NCBI GenBank assembly: GCA_021286855.1
Contig: JAJTBO010000027.1
Location: forward strand, 1-42,444
Origin: Hyphomicrobiales bacterium
Lineage (GTDB): Bacteria > Pseudomonadota > Alphaproteobacteria > Rhizobiales > Ancalomicrobiaceae
DNA length: 42,444 nt
Reading direction: 5' to 3'
The position numbers and the translations under genes were made by a program. Position 1 is the first letter of the stretch. Every line of letters starts with the position of its first letter. Below, one piece after another: positions 31,961 through 40,983 of this stretch. Under the pieces are notes generated by a model. That model did no database searches. It was not told the origin of the DNA and saw only the letters and a list, made by a program, of their open reading frames with translations.

Positions 31961-32641
31961 ATGCGCATCCTGGTGATCGAAGACGACGCGGTCATGGCCG
32001 CTCACATGGCGGCTCTGCTCGCCGGCCGCGATCACGTCGCGACGACCGTCGCCGACGGCGCCGAGGGGCTCGCGCGCGCCGCCGCCGAACCCTGGGATCT
32101 GATCGTCGGCGATCGCATGTTGCCCGGCCTCGAGGGCCTCGACGTCGTCGAACGGTTGCGGGCGCTCGAAGTGACGACCCCGGTCCTGATCGTGTCGGCG
32201 CTGGGGCTTCCCGGCGATCGCGTCCACGGGCTCGAGCGCGGGGCCGACGACTATCTGGCCAAGCCCTTCGCCGACGACGAGTTCCTCGCCCGGGTCCACG
32301 CCCTGCTGCGGCGATCTCGGCCCGAGCCGCATCCGGAGGTCCTGCTCGTCGGCGACGTCGAGATCCGCGTCAAGGCGCGGACGGTCCATCGCGCCGATCG
32401 CCACGTTCCCCTGTCGCCCAAAGAGTTCGAGCTGCTGCGTTGTCTGGCCGAGCACGCCGGCCATTTCGTGCCACGGTCGCTCCTGCTCGAGCGAGTGTGG
32501 AACCTGCGCTTCGATCCGCAGACCAACGTCGTCGACGTCCACGTCTCGCGCCTGCGCGGCAAGATCGACGACGGGTTCGCGACGTCGGTGATCCGCACGT
32601 CGCGCGGCGAGGGCTACATGCTGGTGACGGAGGCGTCGTGA
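31961..32641 (+). CDS. OmpR-family response regulator
   Basis: This 226-residue regulator has the acidic pair E7/D8 (VIEDDA), phosphoacceptor D51 in IVGDRMLPGLEG and K in AKPFADDEF. The winged helix follows (LSPKEFELLRCLAEHAGHFV, then VVDVHVSRLRGKI). It starts at 31961 behind GGAGAGG and overlaps the kinase start (GTGA). It is transcribed with the HtrA-like protease, so it may control its own operon and the divergent paralogue pair. That target list is inference. Confidence 0.92.
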   Translation: MRILVIEDDAVMAAHMAALLAGRDHVATTVADGAEGLARAAAEPWDLIVGDRMLPGLEGLDVVERLRALEVTTPVLIVSALGLPGDRVHGLERGADDYLAKPFADDEFLARVHALLRRSRPEPHPEVLLVGDVEIRVKARTVHRADRHVPLSPKEFELLRCLAEHAGHFVPRSLLLERVWNLRFDPQTNVVDVHVSRLRGKIDDGFATSVIRTSRGEGYMLVTEAS

Positions 32642-34026
32642 TCGTGGAACCCCGAACCGGTCTCGCCGCCTTCGCGCGATCGTCGACGGTGCGTCTGGTG
32701 AGCGCGATCGCGGCCGTGTTTCTCCTGGCCTTCGTCGGCGTCGGCGTCGCGGTCCGCTCGACGGCGTCGACCTATATCGAACGCCGTATCCTCGACACGC
32801 TGGAGACCGACGCCGCCGGCCTCGAGGCGGTGTGGCGGGAGGGCGGAACGGCGGCGCTCGTCCGCGCGATCGAGCGGCGGCGTGGAGAGACCGGCGCGGA
32901 CGGGCTCGCGCGGATGCGATTGGCGGTCGGGCCGGACGGCGAAAAGCTCGCCGGCGACTTCGCCGCCTGGCCCAACGATCTCGACGGGGCCTCCGATCGG
33001 ATTCGATTCGAGACCACCGACGGCGGCGCCTACGCCGGCGTGGTGCGGCGGATCGCCGGCGGTCCCGATCTGCTGGTCGCCCATGCCGTCGCCGAGCACG
33101 CCGCGGTGATGCGGGCGCTCGATCGCGATCTCCTGATGCCGATGATCGTCGCCCTGATGGCGGCCCTCGCCGTCACCGCCCTGGTCGGCCGACGACTGCT
33201 CGCCCGGATCGAACGGGTCAATCTGGTGGCGCGCCGGGTCGAGGCGGGCGATCTCGCCGCTCGCGTCGACGCCGCCGGCGCCGACGAATTCGGCCGGCTC
33301 GCGACGCATGTCGACGCCATGCTCGAGCGCATCGCCATCCTGATGCGCGGCGTCCACCATCTCTCCGATCACATCGCCCACGAGATGCGGACGCCGCTCG
33401 CCCGGCTCCGCGCCCGTCTCGAAGCCGCGCGCAGGATCGCCGAGGCGACCCCGGCCGCCGCGCCTCTGCTGCCCGCCCTCGACGAAGCGGTCGCCGAATC
33501 TTCGGAGCTGATTTCCGTCTTCTCGGCTCTTCTCGACATCGCCCGGACGGAAGCCGCGGCCGGAGACGCGCGCGGTCTCGCCGTCGTCGATCTCGCCGAG
33601 GTCGCGGCGATGGTCGTCGATCTCTACGAAGCCGCGGCGGAGGACCGCGGCATCCGCCTCGCCCTCGCGACGGTGTCCGCCCCGGTTGTCGGCGAGCGGA
33701 TGTTGTTGATGCGGATGGCGGCCAATCTCGTCGACAACGCGGTGAAGTTCTCGCCCGACGGGGCCGTCGTCGACGTCGGGGTCGAGGCGACCGCGACCCA
33801 GTGCCGCCTCGTCGTCCGCGACCGTGGCCCGGGCGTGCCGGAAGGGTTCGAGGCCCGAGCCTTCGAGAGGTTCACGCGCGCCGAGACCGTCGGCGCGACG
33901 CCGGGGCACGGCCTGGGTTTGGCGCTGGTCGGGGCGATCGCCCTTCGGCACGGCATGAAGATCGCGCTGGAGCGAGCCGATCCCGGCCTGCGGGTGGTGG
34001 CGACCGGCGCGCGGGCGACGACCTGA
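32638..34026 (+). CDS. Membrane sensor histidine kinase with HAMP domain
   Basis: This 462-residue kinase starts with GTG at 32638, overlapping the regulator stop. It has a first membrane helix (about 18-38), a periplasmic loop of about 125 residues, a second helix (about 165-185) and a HAMP domain. The H-box has H248 in DHIAHEMRTPLARLRARLE. The N-box (NLVDNAVKFS), G1 (DRGPGV) and G2 (GHGLGLALV) follow. It should act with the upstream regulator. A kinase co-transcribed with a periplasmic protease suggests sensing of envelope damage, analogous to CpxA control of DegP, but this is inference. Its end is only ten bases from the end of the convergent caspase gene. Confidence 0.92.
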   Translation: MIVEPRTGLAAFARSSTVRLVSAIAAVFLLAFVGVGVAVRSTASTYIERRILDTLETDAAGLEAVWREGGTAALVRAIERRRGETGADGLARMRLAVGPDGEKLAGDFAAWPNDLDGASDRIRFETTDGGAYAGVVRRIAGGPDLLVAHAVAEHAAVMRALDRDLLMPMIVALMAALAVTALVGRRLLARIERVNLVARRVEAGDLAARVDAAGADEFGRLATHVDAMLERIAILMRGVHHLSDHIAHEMRTPLARLRARLEAARRIAEATPAAAPLLPALDEAVAESSELISVFSALLDIARTEAAAGDARGLAVVDLAEVAAMVVDLYEAAAEDRGIRLALATVSAPVVGERMLLMRMAANLVDNAVKFSPDGAVVDVGVEATATQCRLVVRDRGPGVPEGFEARAFERFTRAETVGATPGHGLGLALVGAIALRHGMKIALERADPGLRVVATGARATT

Positions 34027-34035
34027 ACCGAGCCG

Positions 34036-36339
34036 TCAATCGCTCTCCGGCGCGGTCACCCGCCACCCGAAGGAAACGATCTCGCCGGACCCGAGCCCAC
34101 CGGACGACCCGATCGAGCGCGTGCCGCCGCCGAATGCGGCGGCTTCCATGAGGCCGCGGAAGGAACCCGGGGCCGCTGCGCCGCGGCTCGCCGAGGCGGT
34201 CGGCGCGGCCTGGGCGAGATGGCGGTAGTCGGCGGGCAGCGCCGTGCGGCCCTCGACCTCGACGGCGATCAGCAGCAGGCGCTCACGGCCGATCGGCAAC
34301 GGCTCCCGTCGCGCCCGGCTCCAGGTGACGATCCGCAAGGGCACCAGGCGGCCGGCGGCGCCCGGTTCGAGCCGCAGGCCTTCCGGCGGCCCCATGTAGG
34401 CGATGGCGCCGGCGCCGTCGACATAGAGCGGCGTGACGTCGATCGGCTTGGAACCGCCGGCGGTGAGCCGGAAATAGATCGCATCGCAATGGCCGAGGTC
34501 GGGAACCCCGTCGCCGATCGGTCGCGCCGCCGCCGGCAGTTGCTTCAGATCGAGCGGCGGACAGGCGCGGTCGTCGGGGGCCCGCGCCCCGGCCGGAGCA
34601 ATGCCCTCGTCGCGCGCCACGAAGGCCTCGACGGCGAGATGTGGGCCGGCCGACCCGGCTGCGAGTTGGTCGGCGATCCGCACGAGATTGCGCGCCTTGG
34701 CGTGACCGGCGAGGGCGCGCTTCAGCGACGGCGCGAGGTCCGTCGCCGACAGCGGCAACGATGCGCTGCGCGCCCGACCGGAGACGACGAGGGACGCTCC
34801 GTCCGCGACCAGCCACACCCGATCGCCTTCGGCGAAGAGACGGAGATCGGCCGGTTCGTCCGCCTCGACCAACCGTGCCGCGGCCGACCCGTCCGTCGCG
34901 ATCTCCGCCAGGGCGGCGGCGAGGGCGTCGCCGATCGCTCCTTCCGGCAAGGTCGGCGGTCGGGCGACCGTCAGGCGAAAGTCGGCGGCGCGTTCGGTCA
35001 GCGTCGCCACGAGGGCCTCGTTCGCCAGAACCGGCGACCAGACGCGTCCATCCCGCTCGATCGGCTCGAGATCGGCCTGCGCGGCGTCGGCGCCGAGGAC
35101 GCGGGCGTAGGCGCGGATGTCGGCCGGGGCGTCGACGGTCGAGAGGCCGACGACGGCGCCGGGCGCCAGGCCGTCGACCACGCCGCCGGCGACGGTGATC
35201 TTCCCTCCTTCGACCTTTACCGGCCAGCGCAGACGTCCGTCGCGCGCGCCGCCGGGCGCCGGGGCGGCGAGGTCGCCCTCGAACATCGGCGTCGGCGCCT
35301 GGCCGAACTGGTCGTAGCCGGCCGCCACCGCATGGGCGAGGTCGCGAAAGCTCGAGCCGCGGCCTTCGCGCAGCGCGCGCGCCAGATGGAAGGTCAGGAC
35401 GCCGTGCGGTTTCCGCTCGCCGACGCCATAGCCGCGCGGCATCGCCCGTTGCAGCGCCACCTGATCGGGCCATGCGGCGAAGAAGGCGACGTAGCCGCCC
35501 GGCGACGTCGACGCCGCGACCGGTTTCGCCGCTGGCGGAGCCGCCGTCGCGGGACCCTCTGACGGCGCGCCGAGGAGTTTCGCCAGCCCCCAGGAAGCCG
35601 GGGTCCGGGAAGGGACGCCGCTCGCCGCCCCGCGCGTCACGCCGCGGCCGCGTCGCTCCTCTTCGCGCGACCGAGCACGGGCGAGGGCTTCCGGCGGAAT
35701 GCCGAGCACGTCCGCCGGCACCTGGCGGGCGACGGCGTCGCCGGCGGCGCGGGTCATCGTCCCGGAGTGGCAGGCATCCACCACCACCCAGACGAAGGCG
35801 CCCTTGGCGCGGATCGCGGCGACGGCGCGGCCGAGTTCGTGATCGACGAGGGCGTTGCGGACCGAGCCGACCGCATCGGTCCATGGACCGATGTCGATCG
35901 GCAGGAAGATCTCTTCGAGCCCGTCGGTCTTTTCGACGGCGTGCTGCGACGGATCGAGGATCGGCTGTTGCGACCCGTGGCCGGAGAGATAGACGAGGAC
36001 GACATCGCCCGGTCCGGCCCGTCGGGCGAGATCGTCGAGGGCCGCGAGGATGGCGGCGCGGGTCGGCGGGCCGTCGGCGGCGCGGGGCGCGTTCGTCGCC
36101 TCCAGGCCGTCTGCGAGGACGGTGACGTCTTCGGAGCGGAACCCGACCCGCCCCAGCGTGTCGAGCATCAGAGCCACGTCGTTCTTCGGTCCGGCGAGCT
36201 GCAGATCGCCGACGGTCTCCTTGGGGTAGGCGGAGACGCCGACCAACAGCGCCCGTCGTCGGGGTTCGGCGGCCACGCCCGTAATCGTTATGAGCATCAT
36301 CGCGAAGCCGCAAAGGAGGCGAACGGCAAATGTGGCCAT
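34036..36339 (-). CDS. Secreted caspase-like (peptidase C14) protein with C-terminal DUF4384-like region
   Basis: This 767-residue protein has a signal peptide (1-24, ending VAAEP). The caspase-like domain (about 27-420) has catalytic H121 in LSGHGSQQ and C190 in VVVDACHSGTM. It has an insertion of about 70 Arg/Ser/Pro-rich residues at about 200-275 and a late helix around KPHGVLTFHLARAL. Beyond about residue 430 lies a beta-rich region, and then a stretch ending DVTPLYVDGAGAIAYMGP...LRLEPGAAGRL that resembles the DUF4384 domain common behind bacterial caspases. The start at 36339 is set by the signal peptide. It is not a close relative of the Sel1-type caspase at 21 kb. It faces the protease-kinase operon. 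Confidence 0.88.
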   Translation of the reverse strand: MATFAVRLLCGFAMMLITITGVAAEPRRRALLVGVSAYPKETVGDLQLAGPKNDVALMLDTLGRVGFRSEDVTVLADGLEATNAPRAADGPPTRAAILAALDDLARRAGPGDVVLVYLSGHGSQQPILDPSQHAVEKTDGLEEIFLPIDIGPWTDAVGSVRNALVDHELGRAVAAIRAKGAFVWVVVDACHSGTMTRAAGDAVARQVPADVLGIPPEALARARSREEERRGRGVTRGAASGVPSRTPASWGLAKLLGAPSEGPATAAPPAAKPVAASTSPGGYVAFFAAWPDQVALQRAMPRGYGVGERKPHGVLTFHLARALREGRGSSFRDLAHAVAAGYDQFGQAPTPMFEGDLAAPAPGGARDGRLRWPVKVEGGKITVAGGVVDGLAPGAVVGLSTVDAPADIRAYARVLGADAAQADLEPIERDGRVWSPVLANEALVATLTERAADFRLTVARPPTLPEGAIGDALAAALAEIATDGSAAARLVEADEPADLRLFAEGDRVWLVADGASLVVSGRARSASLPLSATDLAPSLKRALAGHAKARNLVRIADQLAAGSAGPHLAVEAFVARDEGIAPAGARAPDDRACPPLDLKQLPAAARPIGDGVPDLGHCDAIYFRLTAGGSKPIDVTPLYVDGAGAIAYMGPPEGLRLEPGAAGRLVPLRIVTWSRARREPLPIGRERLLLIAVEVEGRTALPADYRHLAQAAPTASASRGAAAPGSFRGLMEAAAFGGGTRSIGSSGGLGSGEIVSFGWRVTAPESD

Positions 36340-36491
36340 GGCGTCGTTCCGTCCGGGTCGAAGGCGTCGCCACCTTCGGGCGGACACCTGGAGAGGCTGC
36401 CAGACCGGCCGACCTGAAATCAAGCCGGCGGCGGGTGGGTGACGGCGAATGTCATCTCCGGATCGGGGATCGAGGATCCCGCGCCTCGGGT

Positions 36492-36515
36492 CCGCCGGCT
36501 CTCCTATCGCGGCGG
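36492..36515 (-). terminator. Hairpin at the LysR gene end with the stop in its loop
   Basis: CCGCCG and CGGCGG form a six-base-pair stem around a twelve-base loop that contains the TAG stop of the LysR gene (36506-36504 on the minus strand). No T-run is present. Confidence 0.35.
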
Positions 36516-37400
36516 CCAACGCAGCGCTTCGACGATCAGTCGGAACGCCGCCGAGGATTGTCGGCGGCTCGGATAATAGAGGTGATAGCCGGGAAACGGC
36601 GGACACCAGTCCTCCAACACGCGGACCAATCGACCGGCGGCGAGGTGATCGGCCACCAGTCCCTCGAGCGTCGAGGTGAGCCCGAGCCCGGCGAGCGCCG
36701 CCGCGATCGCCTGTTTCGAGGTATTGAAGGCGAGCTGTCCCTCGACCCGAACCTTCAATTCGCGGCCATCCTTTTCGAACTCCCAGGCGTAGAAGCCGCC
36801 ATAGGTCGGGAGCCTGAGATTGATGCAGTCGTGATCGGTGAGGTCGTCGGGGGTCTGCGGCCGGGGCCGGGTCGCGAAATAGGCGGGCGCGCCGACGACC
36901 GCCATGCGCATCTCGGGCCCGATCGGCGCCGCGATCATGTCCTTGGCGACCTGTTCGCCGAGACGGACGCCGGCGTCGTAACGCTGCGCGACGATGTCGA
37001 CCAGTTCGGCGTCGACGGTCAGCTCGACCTTGATGTCGGGGTGATCGGGCAAAATGCGGGCGAGCGCCGGCAGGAGGATCCGTTCGACGGCGTCGTCGCC
37101 GGCGGTGATCCGGAAATGGCCGGCCGGCTTCTCACGGAGCTCGCCGAGCGCCTCGAGTTCCGCCGCGATCTCGCCGAAGGCCGGGGCGATCACGCGCAGC
37201 AGCCGATCGCCCGCTTCGGTCGGCGCGACCGAGCGGGTGGTGCGGGCGAGCAGGCGGACGCCGAGCCGCGCCTCGAGCCCGCGCATCGCGTGGCTCAACG
37301 CCGATTGCGAGACGCCGAGCCGGGCCGCCGCGCGGGTGAAGCTGCGGGCTTCGGCCACGACCTGGAAGGCGAAGAGGTCGGCGAGATCATCTTTCAACAT
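36504..37400 (-). CDS. LysR-family transcriptional regulator
   Basis: This 298-residue regulator has the LysR winged helix at residues 1-65 (FQVVAEARSFTRAAARLGVS, then LSHAMRGLEARLGVRLL). A periplasmic-binding-protein-like effector domain follows. It is divergent from the alcohol dehydrogenase gene, the usual LysR arrangement, so that gene is the likely target. Two direct repeats ACATTCATG overlap and follow its own start codon region, suggesting autoregulation. The effector cannot be read from the sequence. Confidence 0.92.
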   Translation of the reverse strand: MLKDDLADLFAFQVVAEARSFTRAAARLGVSQSALSHAMRGLEARLGVRLLARTTRSVAPTEAGDRLLRVIAPAFGEIAAELEALGELREKPAGHFRITAGDDAVERILLPALARILPDHPDIKVELTVDAELVDIVAQRYDAGVRLGEQVAKDMIAAPIGPEMRMAVVGAPAYFATRPRPQTPDDLTDHDCINLRLPTYGGFYAWEFEKDGRELKVRVEGQLAFNTSKQAIAAALAGLGLTSTLEGLVADHLAAGRLVRVLEDWCPPFPGYHLYYPSRRQSSAAFRLIVEALRWPPR

Positions 37401-37418
37401 TCATGAGTCACATTCATG
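37397..37418. promoter_or_regulatory. Direct repeat ACATTCATG x2, candidate LysR site
   Basis: ACATTCATG occurs at 37397-37405 and 37410-37418, a 13-base period, in the LysR-dehydrogenase intergenic region. The first copy covers the LysR start codon. Binding there would block LysR expression. It does not fit the T-N11-A consensus clearly. Confidence 0.4.
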
Positions 37419-37540
37419 GGTCCATGCCGATTTCACCATCTAATCCGCATCGCGGCAACCGGGTAGCTTCTTCGCAGACCCGCTCGAACGGGCGCTCCGC
37501 GCGCAGCAGCGGTCGAGCGACGAAATCCGGAGATCCGACG

Positions 37541-38593
37541 ATGACCCTGAACGTACTCGGCTGGGCCGCGCCCGCCGCCAAGGCCCCGATGGCCCCCTGG
37601 TCCTTCGAGCGCCGCGATCCCCGTCCCGACGACGTGGTGATCGACATCGATTATTGCGGCGTCTGCCATTCCGACCTGCACAACGTCCAGAACGATTGGG
37701 GACGCTCGACCTATCCGATGATCCCCGGCCACGAGATCATCGGCCGCGTGTCGGCGGTCGGCTCGCAAGTGACGAAGTTCGCCGTCGGCGACCGGGTCGG
37801 CGTCGGGTGCATGGTCGACAGTTGCTTCGCCTGCGACCCCTGCGAGGACGGCGAGGAGCAGTACTGCCCGCATTGCGTCTACACCTACGGTCACACCGAC
37901 CCCAAGGACGGCCGCGTCACCTACGGCGGCTATTCGGAGAAGATCGTCGTCACCGAACGCTTCGTGCTGAAGGCGCCGGAGACGATCGATCCGGCCAGCG
38001 TAGCGCCGCTCCTGTGCGCGGGCATCACCACGTGGTCGCCGCTTCGGCATTGGAACGTCGGGCCGGGCTCCAAGGTGGCGATCGTCGGCCTCGGCGGTCT
38101 CGGCCACATGGGACTGAAGCTCGCCAAGGCGCTCGGCGCGGACGTGACGCTCTTCTCGCGCTCGCCCGGCAAGGAGGCCGACGCGCGTCGGCTCGGGGCC
38201 GATCGCGTCGTCATCTCCACCGACGCCGGCCAGATGGCGGCGGTCGTCGACACCTTCGATCTGATCATCGACACCGTTCCCTATGTTCACGACGTGAACC
38301 CCTACATTCCGACGCTGACGACCGACGGCACGCTGGTCCTGGTCGGCTACCTCGGGCCGCTCGAGCCGGCGCTCGACACCGCTCCGATGGTGTTCCGCCG
38401 CAAGGCGGTGGCGGGCTCGCTGATCGGCGGCATCCGCGACACGCAGGAGATGCTCGACTTCTGTGGCGAACACGGCATCGGCGCCGACGTCGAGGTGATC
38501 CGCATGCAGGACATCGACGCCGCCTTCGAGCGGCTGAAGAAGGCGGACGTCAAATACCGGTTCGTCATCGACATGGCGACGTTGCGGGCCTGA
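37541..38593 (+). CDS. Zinc-dependent NAD(P) alcohol dehydrogenase (YahK/CAD-like)
   Basis: This 350-residue medium-chain dehydrogenase has catalytic zinc ligands C39 (CGVCHSD) and H64/E65 (GHE), and structural zinc ligands C95, C98, C101 and C109. The cofactor fold is marked by VGLGGLGHMGLKLAKALGA. The pattern fits the cinnamyl-alcohol-dehydrogenase/YahK aldehyde-reductase group, which prefers NADPH and reduces a range of aldehydes. The start at 37541 follows CCGGAG. It is divergent from the LysR gene and probably induced by it, perhaps in aldehyde stress. The stop lies in a small hairpin loop (38582-38601). Confidence 0.9.
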   Translation: MTLNVLGWAAPAAKAPMAPWSFERRDPRPDDVVIDIDYCGVCHSDLHNVQNDWGRSTYPMIPGHEIIGRVSAVGSQVTKFAVGDRVGVGCMVDSCFACDPCEDGEEQYCPHCVYTYGHTDPKDGRVTYGGYSEKIVVTERFVLKAPETIDPASVAPLLCAGITTWSPLRHWNVGPGSKVAIVGLGGLGHMGLKLAKALGADVTLFSRSPGKEADARRLGADRVVISTDAGQMAAVVDTFDLIIDTVPYVHDVNPYIPTLTTDGTLVLVGYLGPLEPALDTAPMVFRRKAVAGSLIGGIRDTQEMLDFCGEHGIGADVEVIRMQDIDAAFERLKKADVKYRFVIDMATLRA

Positions 38594-38723
38594 CCTCGCA
38601 AGGCGGCGAACTCCGGATCGGAGCAGGGCTCGACGTCGGCTCGTCGACGGGATCGGGCGTGGTGCGCCGTCGCATTCGGGTGCACCATGGTCGGATCGAG
38701 ACCTCCTTCGACCGAACCCGACC

Positions 38724-40283
38724 ATGCTGCTCCGGAACTTCCTGCGCCTCGGCATTCGAACTCGACTTCTGTCCGCCTCGCTGATCGGCCTGTTCGGCCT
38801 GCTGGCGCTCGGCGCGGTCGCGGCCGACAGCATTCGCCGACAGATGATCGACGATCGCATCACCATGGTTCGCAATCTCACCGAACTCGCCCATACGGTG
38901 ATCGCGCGCCAATACGCCCGGCAGACCGCGGGGGAGATCGACGAGGCGACGGCCAAGCGCAACGCCATCGAAAGCCTGCGGACGATGCGCTGGGCCAACG
39001 GCGAATATTTCTTCATCGACGACTTCGACGCACATTCGGTCCTGCTGCCGATCCGACCCGAATTCGAGGGTAAGGACGTGTCCGACCTCGCCGATTCGAG
39101 CGGCACCCGCTTCGTGCTCGCCCAGCGTGATCTGGCGCTGAACGGCGGCGGCGTCATCCGCTACGAGTTCACCAAGCCGGGCGTCGGCACGGCGGCGGAA
39201 AAGCTGTCGCACGTCCGACCCTTCGACCCCTGGCGGTGGTTCGTGGCGACGGGCATCTATCTCGACGACGTCGATCGGGAGGTGCGGACGGTGCTCCTCC
39301 AGACGATGGGGTTCGGCGCGATCGTCGCGCTGGTGACCTGGCTCCTCAGCCGGGCCGTCGCCCGTTCGATCGGCCGGCCGCTCGGCCGGTTGACCGAGGC
39401 GATCGATCGCCTGACGCGTCGCGACTTCGACTTCGACATTCCGGAGCGCGATCGCCGCGACGAGATCGGCGACATCGCGCGGGCGATCGACCTGTTGCGA
39501 ACCACGCGCCGCGACTTCGAGGCGCTGCAGGAGGCGTCCCGCCTCGAACGAGAGACGGCGCTCGCCTTTCAACGCGAGAGCGCGGCGCGGTTCGAGAAGA
39601 CCGCGCGGCTGGTCAGCATGGGCGAGATGGCGACCAGCCTCGCGCATGAGCTGAACCAGCCCCTGGCCGCCGTCGCCAACTATTGCAACGGGTCGGTCCG
39701 TCGTCTGGAGGCGGGTTCGGACGATCGCGCCGGGCTCCTCGCGGCGATGCGCAAGGCGGCCGGCGAAGCGGCGCGGGCGTCGCGGATCGTCGCCCGGCTG
39801 CGCCGTTTCCTGCGCCGCAGCGACCCTTCGCTCGAACCGCAACGGCTTTCGGAAATCCTCGACGAAGCCGCGTCGATGGCGGCCGGCGATCTGCGCCGGC
39901 GCGGCCATTCGATCGTCATCGACGCGCCCGACGACCTGCCGGCGGTGCGCGCCGATCGCGTCCTGATCGGTCAGGTCCTCTTCAATCTCCTGCGCAACGG
40001 GATCGAGGCGATGGAGGGGCGGGACCCCGAACGACGGCGGCTGGTGATGGCGGCGCGCGCCGAGGCGGGGCAGGTCGAGGTCACGGTGACCGATTTCGGA
40101 ACCGGGATCGGCGACGGCGACCGTGACAGGATCTTTCAGCCCTTCTACACCTCGAAGCCGGAAGGTCTCGGGGTCGGGCTCAACATCTGCCGATCGATCG
40201 TGGAGTTCCACGGCGGACGGCTCTGGGCGAGCGACAATCCGGAGGGGGGAGCAGTGTTCCACTTCACACTGTCGATCGCATGA
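38724..40283 (+). CDS. Cache-domain sensor histidine kinase (FixL/DctB-like kinase core)
   Basis: This 519-residue kinase has membrane helices at about 14-34 and 195-213, and a periplasmic single-Cache domain between them with the family phrase RWANGEYFFIDDFDAHSVLLPI and DPWRWFVATGIYLDDV. A HAMP domain and coiled linker follow. The kinase core of the DctB/FixL type has H308 in MATSLAHELNQPLAAVANYC, N-box LLRNGIEAM, and GLGVGLNICRSIVEFHGG. Cache domains of this kind bind small carboxylates. It overlaps the regulator gene by four bases. The facing symporter gene suggests that it senses a transported organic acid. Confidence 0.9.
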   Translation: MLLRNFLRLGIRTRLLSASLIGLFGLLALGAVAADSIRRQMIDDRITMVRNLTELAHTVIARQYARQTAGEIDEATAKRNAIESLRTMRWANGEYFFIDDFDAHSVLLPIRPEFEGKDVSDLADSSGTRFVLAQRDLALNGGGVIRYEFTKPGVGTAAEKLSHVRPFDPWRWFVATGIYLDDVDREVRTVLLQTMGFGAIVALVTWLLSRAVARSIGRPLGRLTEAIDRLTRRDFDFDIPERDRRDEIGDIARAIDLLRTTRRDFEALQEASRLERETALAFQRESAARFEKTARLVSMGEMATSLAHELNQPLAAVANYCNGSVRRLEAGSDDRAGLLAAMRKAAGEAARASRIVARLRRFLRRSDPSLEPQRLSEILDEAASMAAGDLRRRGHSIVIDAPDDLPAVRADRVLIGQVLFNLLRNGIEAMEGRDPERRRLVMAARAEAGQVEVTVTDFGTGIGDGDRDRIFQPFYTSKPEGLGVGLNICRSIVEFHGGRLWASDNPEGGAVFHFTLSIA

Positions 40284-40942
40284 AGAAGATCGCCGAACCG
40301 GCGGCGCCGGTGGAGACGGTTCACGTCGTCGACGACGACGACGCTTTCCGAGATTCGCTGGTCTGGCTGATCGAAGCCAACCACCATCACGTGGTGACCT
40401 ACGTCAGCGCCGAGGACTTTCTCGCTCGCTGCGCGCCGAACATGGCGGGGTGTCTCGTGGTCGACGTCCGGATGCCGGGTCTCGGCGGGATCGAACTGCA
40501 CGATCGTCTGGTCGGCATGGGGGTGGATCTGCCGACGATCGTGGTGACCGGCCACGGCGACCTGCCGATGGCGGTGGAGGCGTTTCGCAAAGGCGCCGTC
40601 GACTTCGTCCAGAAGCCGCTCGACGACGCCTACATGCTCGAGCGCATCGACTTCTGTCTGGCGCGCGATCGCGGCCGCCGGCGCAAGGCGCTGCACGAAC
40701 GCGACGTCCGCGAACGTCTGGCGGCGCTGTCGGCGCGCGAACGCGAGGTGCTCGACTGCGTGGTCCAGGGAAAGCTCAACAAGCAGATCGCCGACAGGCT
40801 CGACATCTCGATCAAGACCGTGGAGGTGCACCGCAGTCGGGTGATGGAGAAGATGCGGGTCGGCACCGTCGCGGAGCTGGTGCGGCTCTGCCTCGAGGTC
40901 GGAGCGGCGAAGCTCGACGAAGGAAACCCCGAGTCGTCGTGA
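40280..40942 (+). CDS. FixJ/NarL-family response regulator
   Basis: This 220-residue regulator has acidic residues VVDDDD (17-21) and phosphoacceptor D62 in LVVDVRMPGLGG. A TGHGD block and K in VQKPLDD follow. The LuxR-type helix-turn-helix is at about 150-205 (ALSAREREVLDCVVQGKLNK, then IKTVEVHRSRVMEKM). The ATGA overlap with the kinase shows they form a pair. Similar kinase-FixJ pairs control carboxylate transport in rhizobia (for example MctSR). The convergent symporter gene is therefore a candidate target. Confidence 0.92.
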   Translation: MKKIAEPAAPVETVHVVDDDDAFRDSLVWLIEANHHHVVTYVSAEDFLARCAPNMAGCLVVDVRMPGLGGIELHDRLVGMGVDLPTIVVTGHGDLPMAVEAFRKGAVDFVQKPLDDAYMLERIDFCLARDRGRRRKALHERDVRERLAALSAREREVLDCVVQGKLNKQIADRLDISIKTVEVHRSRVMEKMRVGTVAELVRLCLEVGAAKLDEGNPESS

Positions 40943-40954
40943 GACGACTCGGGG
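40927..40954. terminator. Perfect 12-bp hairpin with the regulator stop codon in the loop
   Basis: CCCCGAGTCGTC (40927-40938) pairs exactly with GACGACTCGGGG (40943-40954). The loop GTGA contains the stop of the regulator gene. It lies between convergent genes and can terminate both transcripts; GTTTCCTT follows on the minus strand. Confidence 0.65.
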
Positions 40955-40983
40955 GTCGGAGTTTCTCGGCGACCGGAAGGAGG

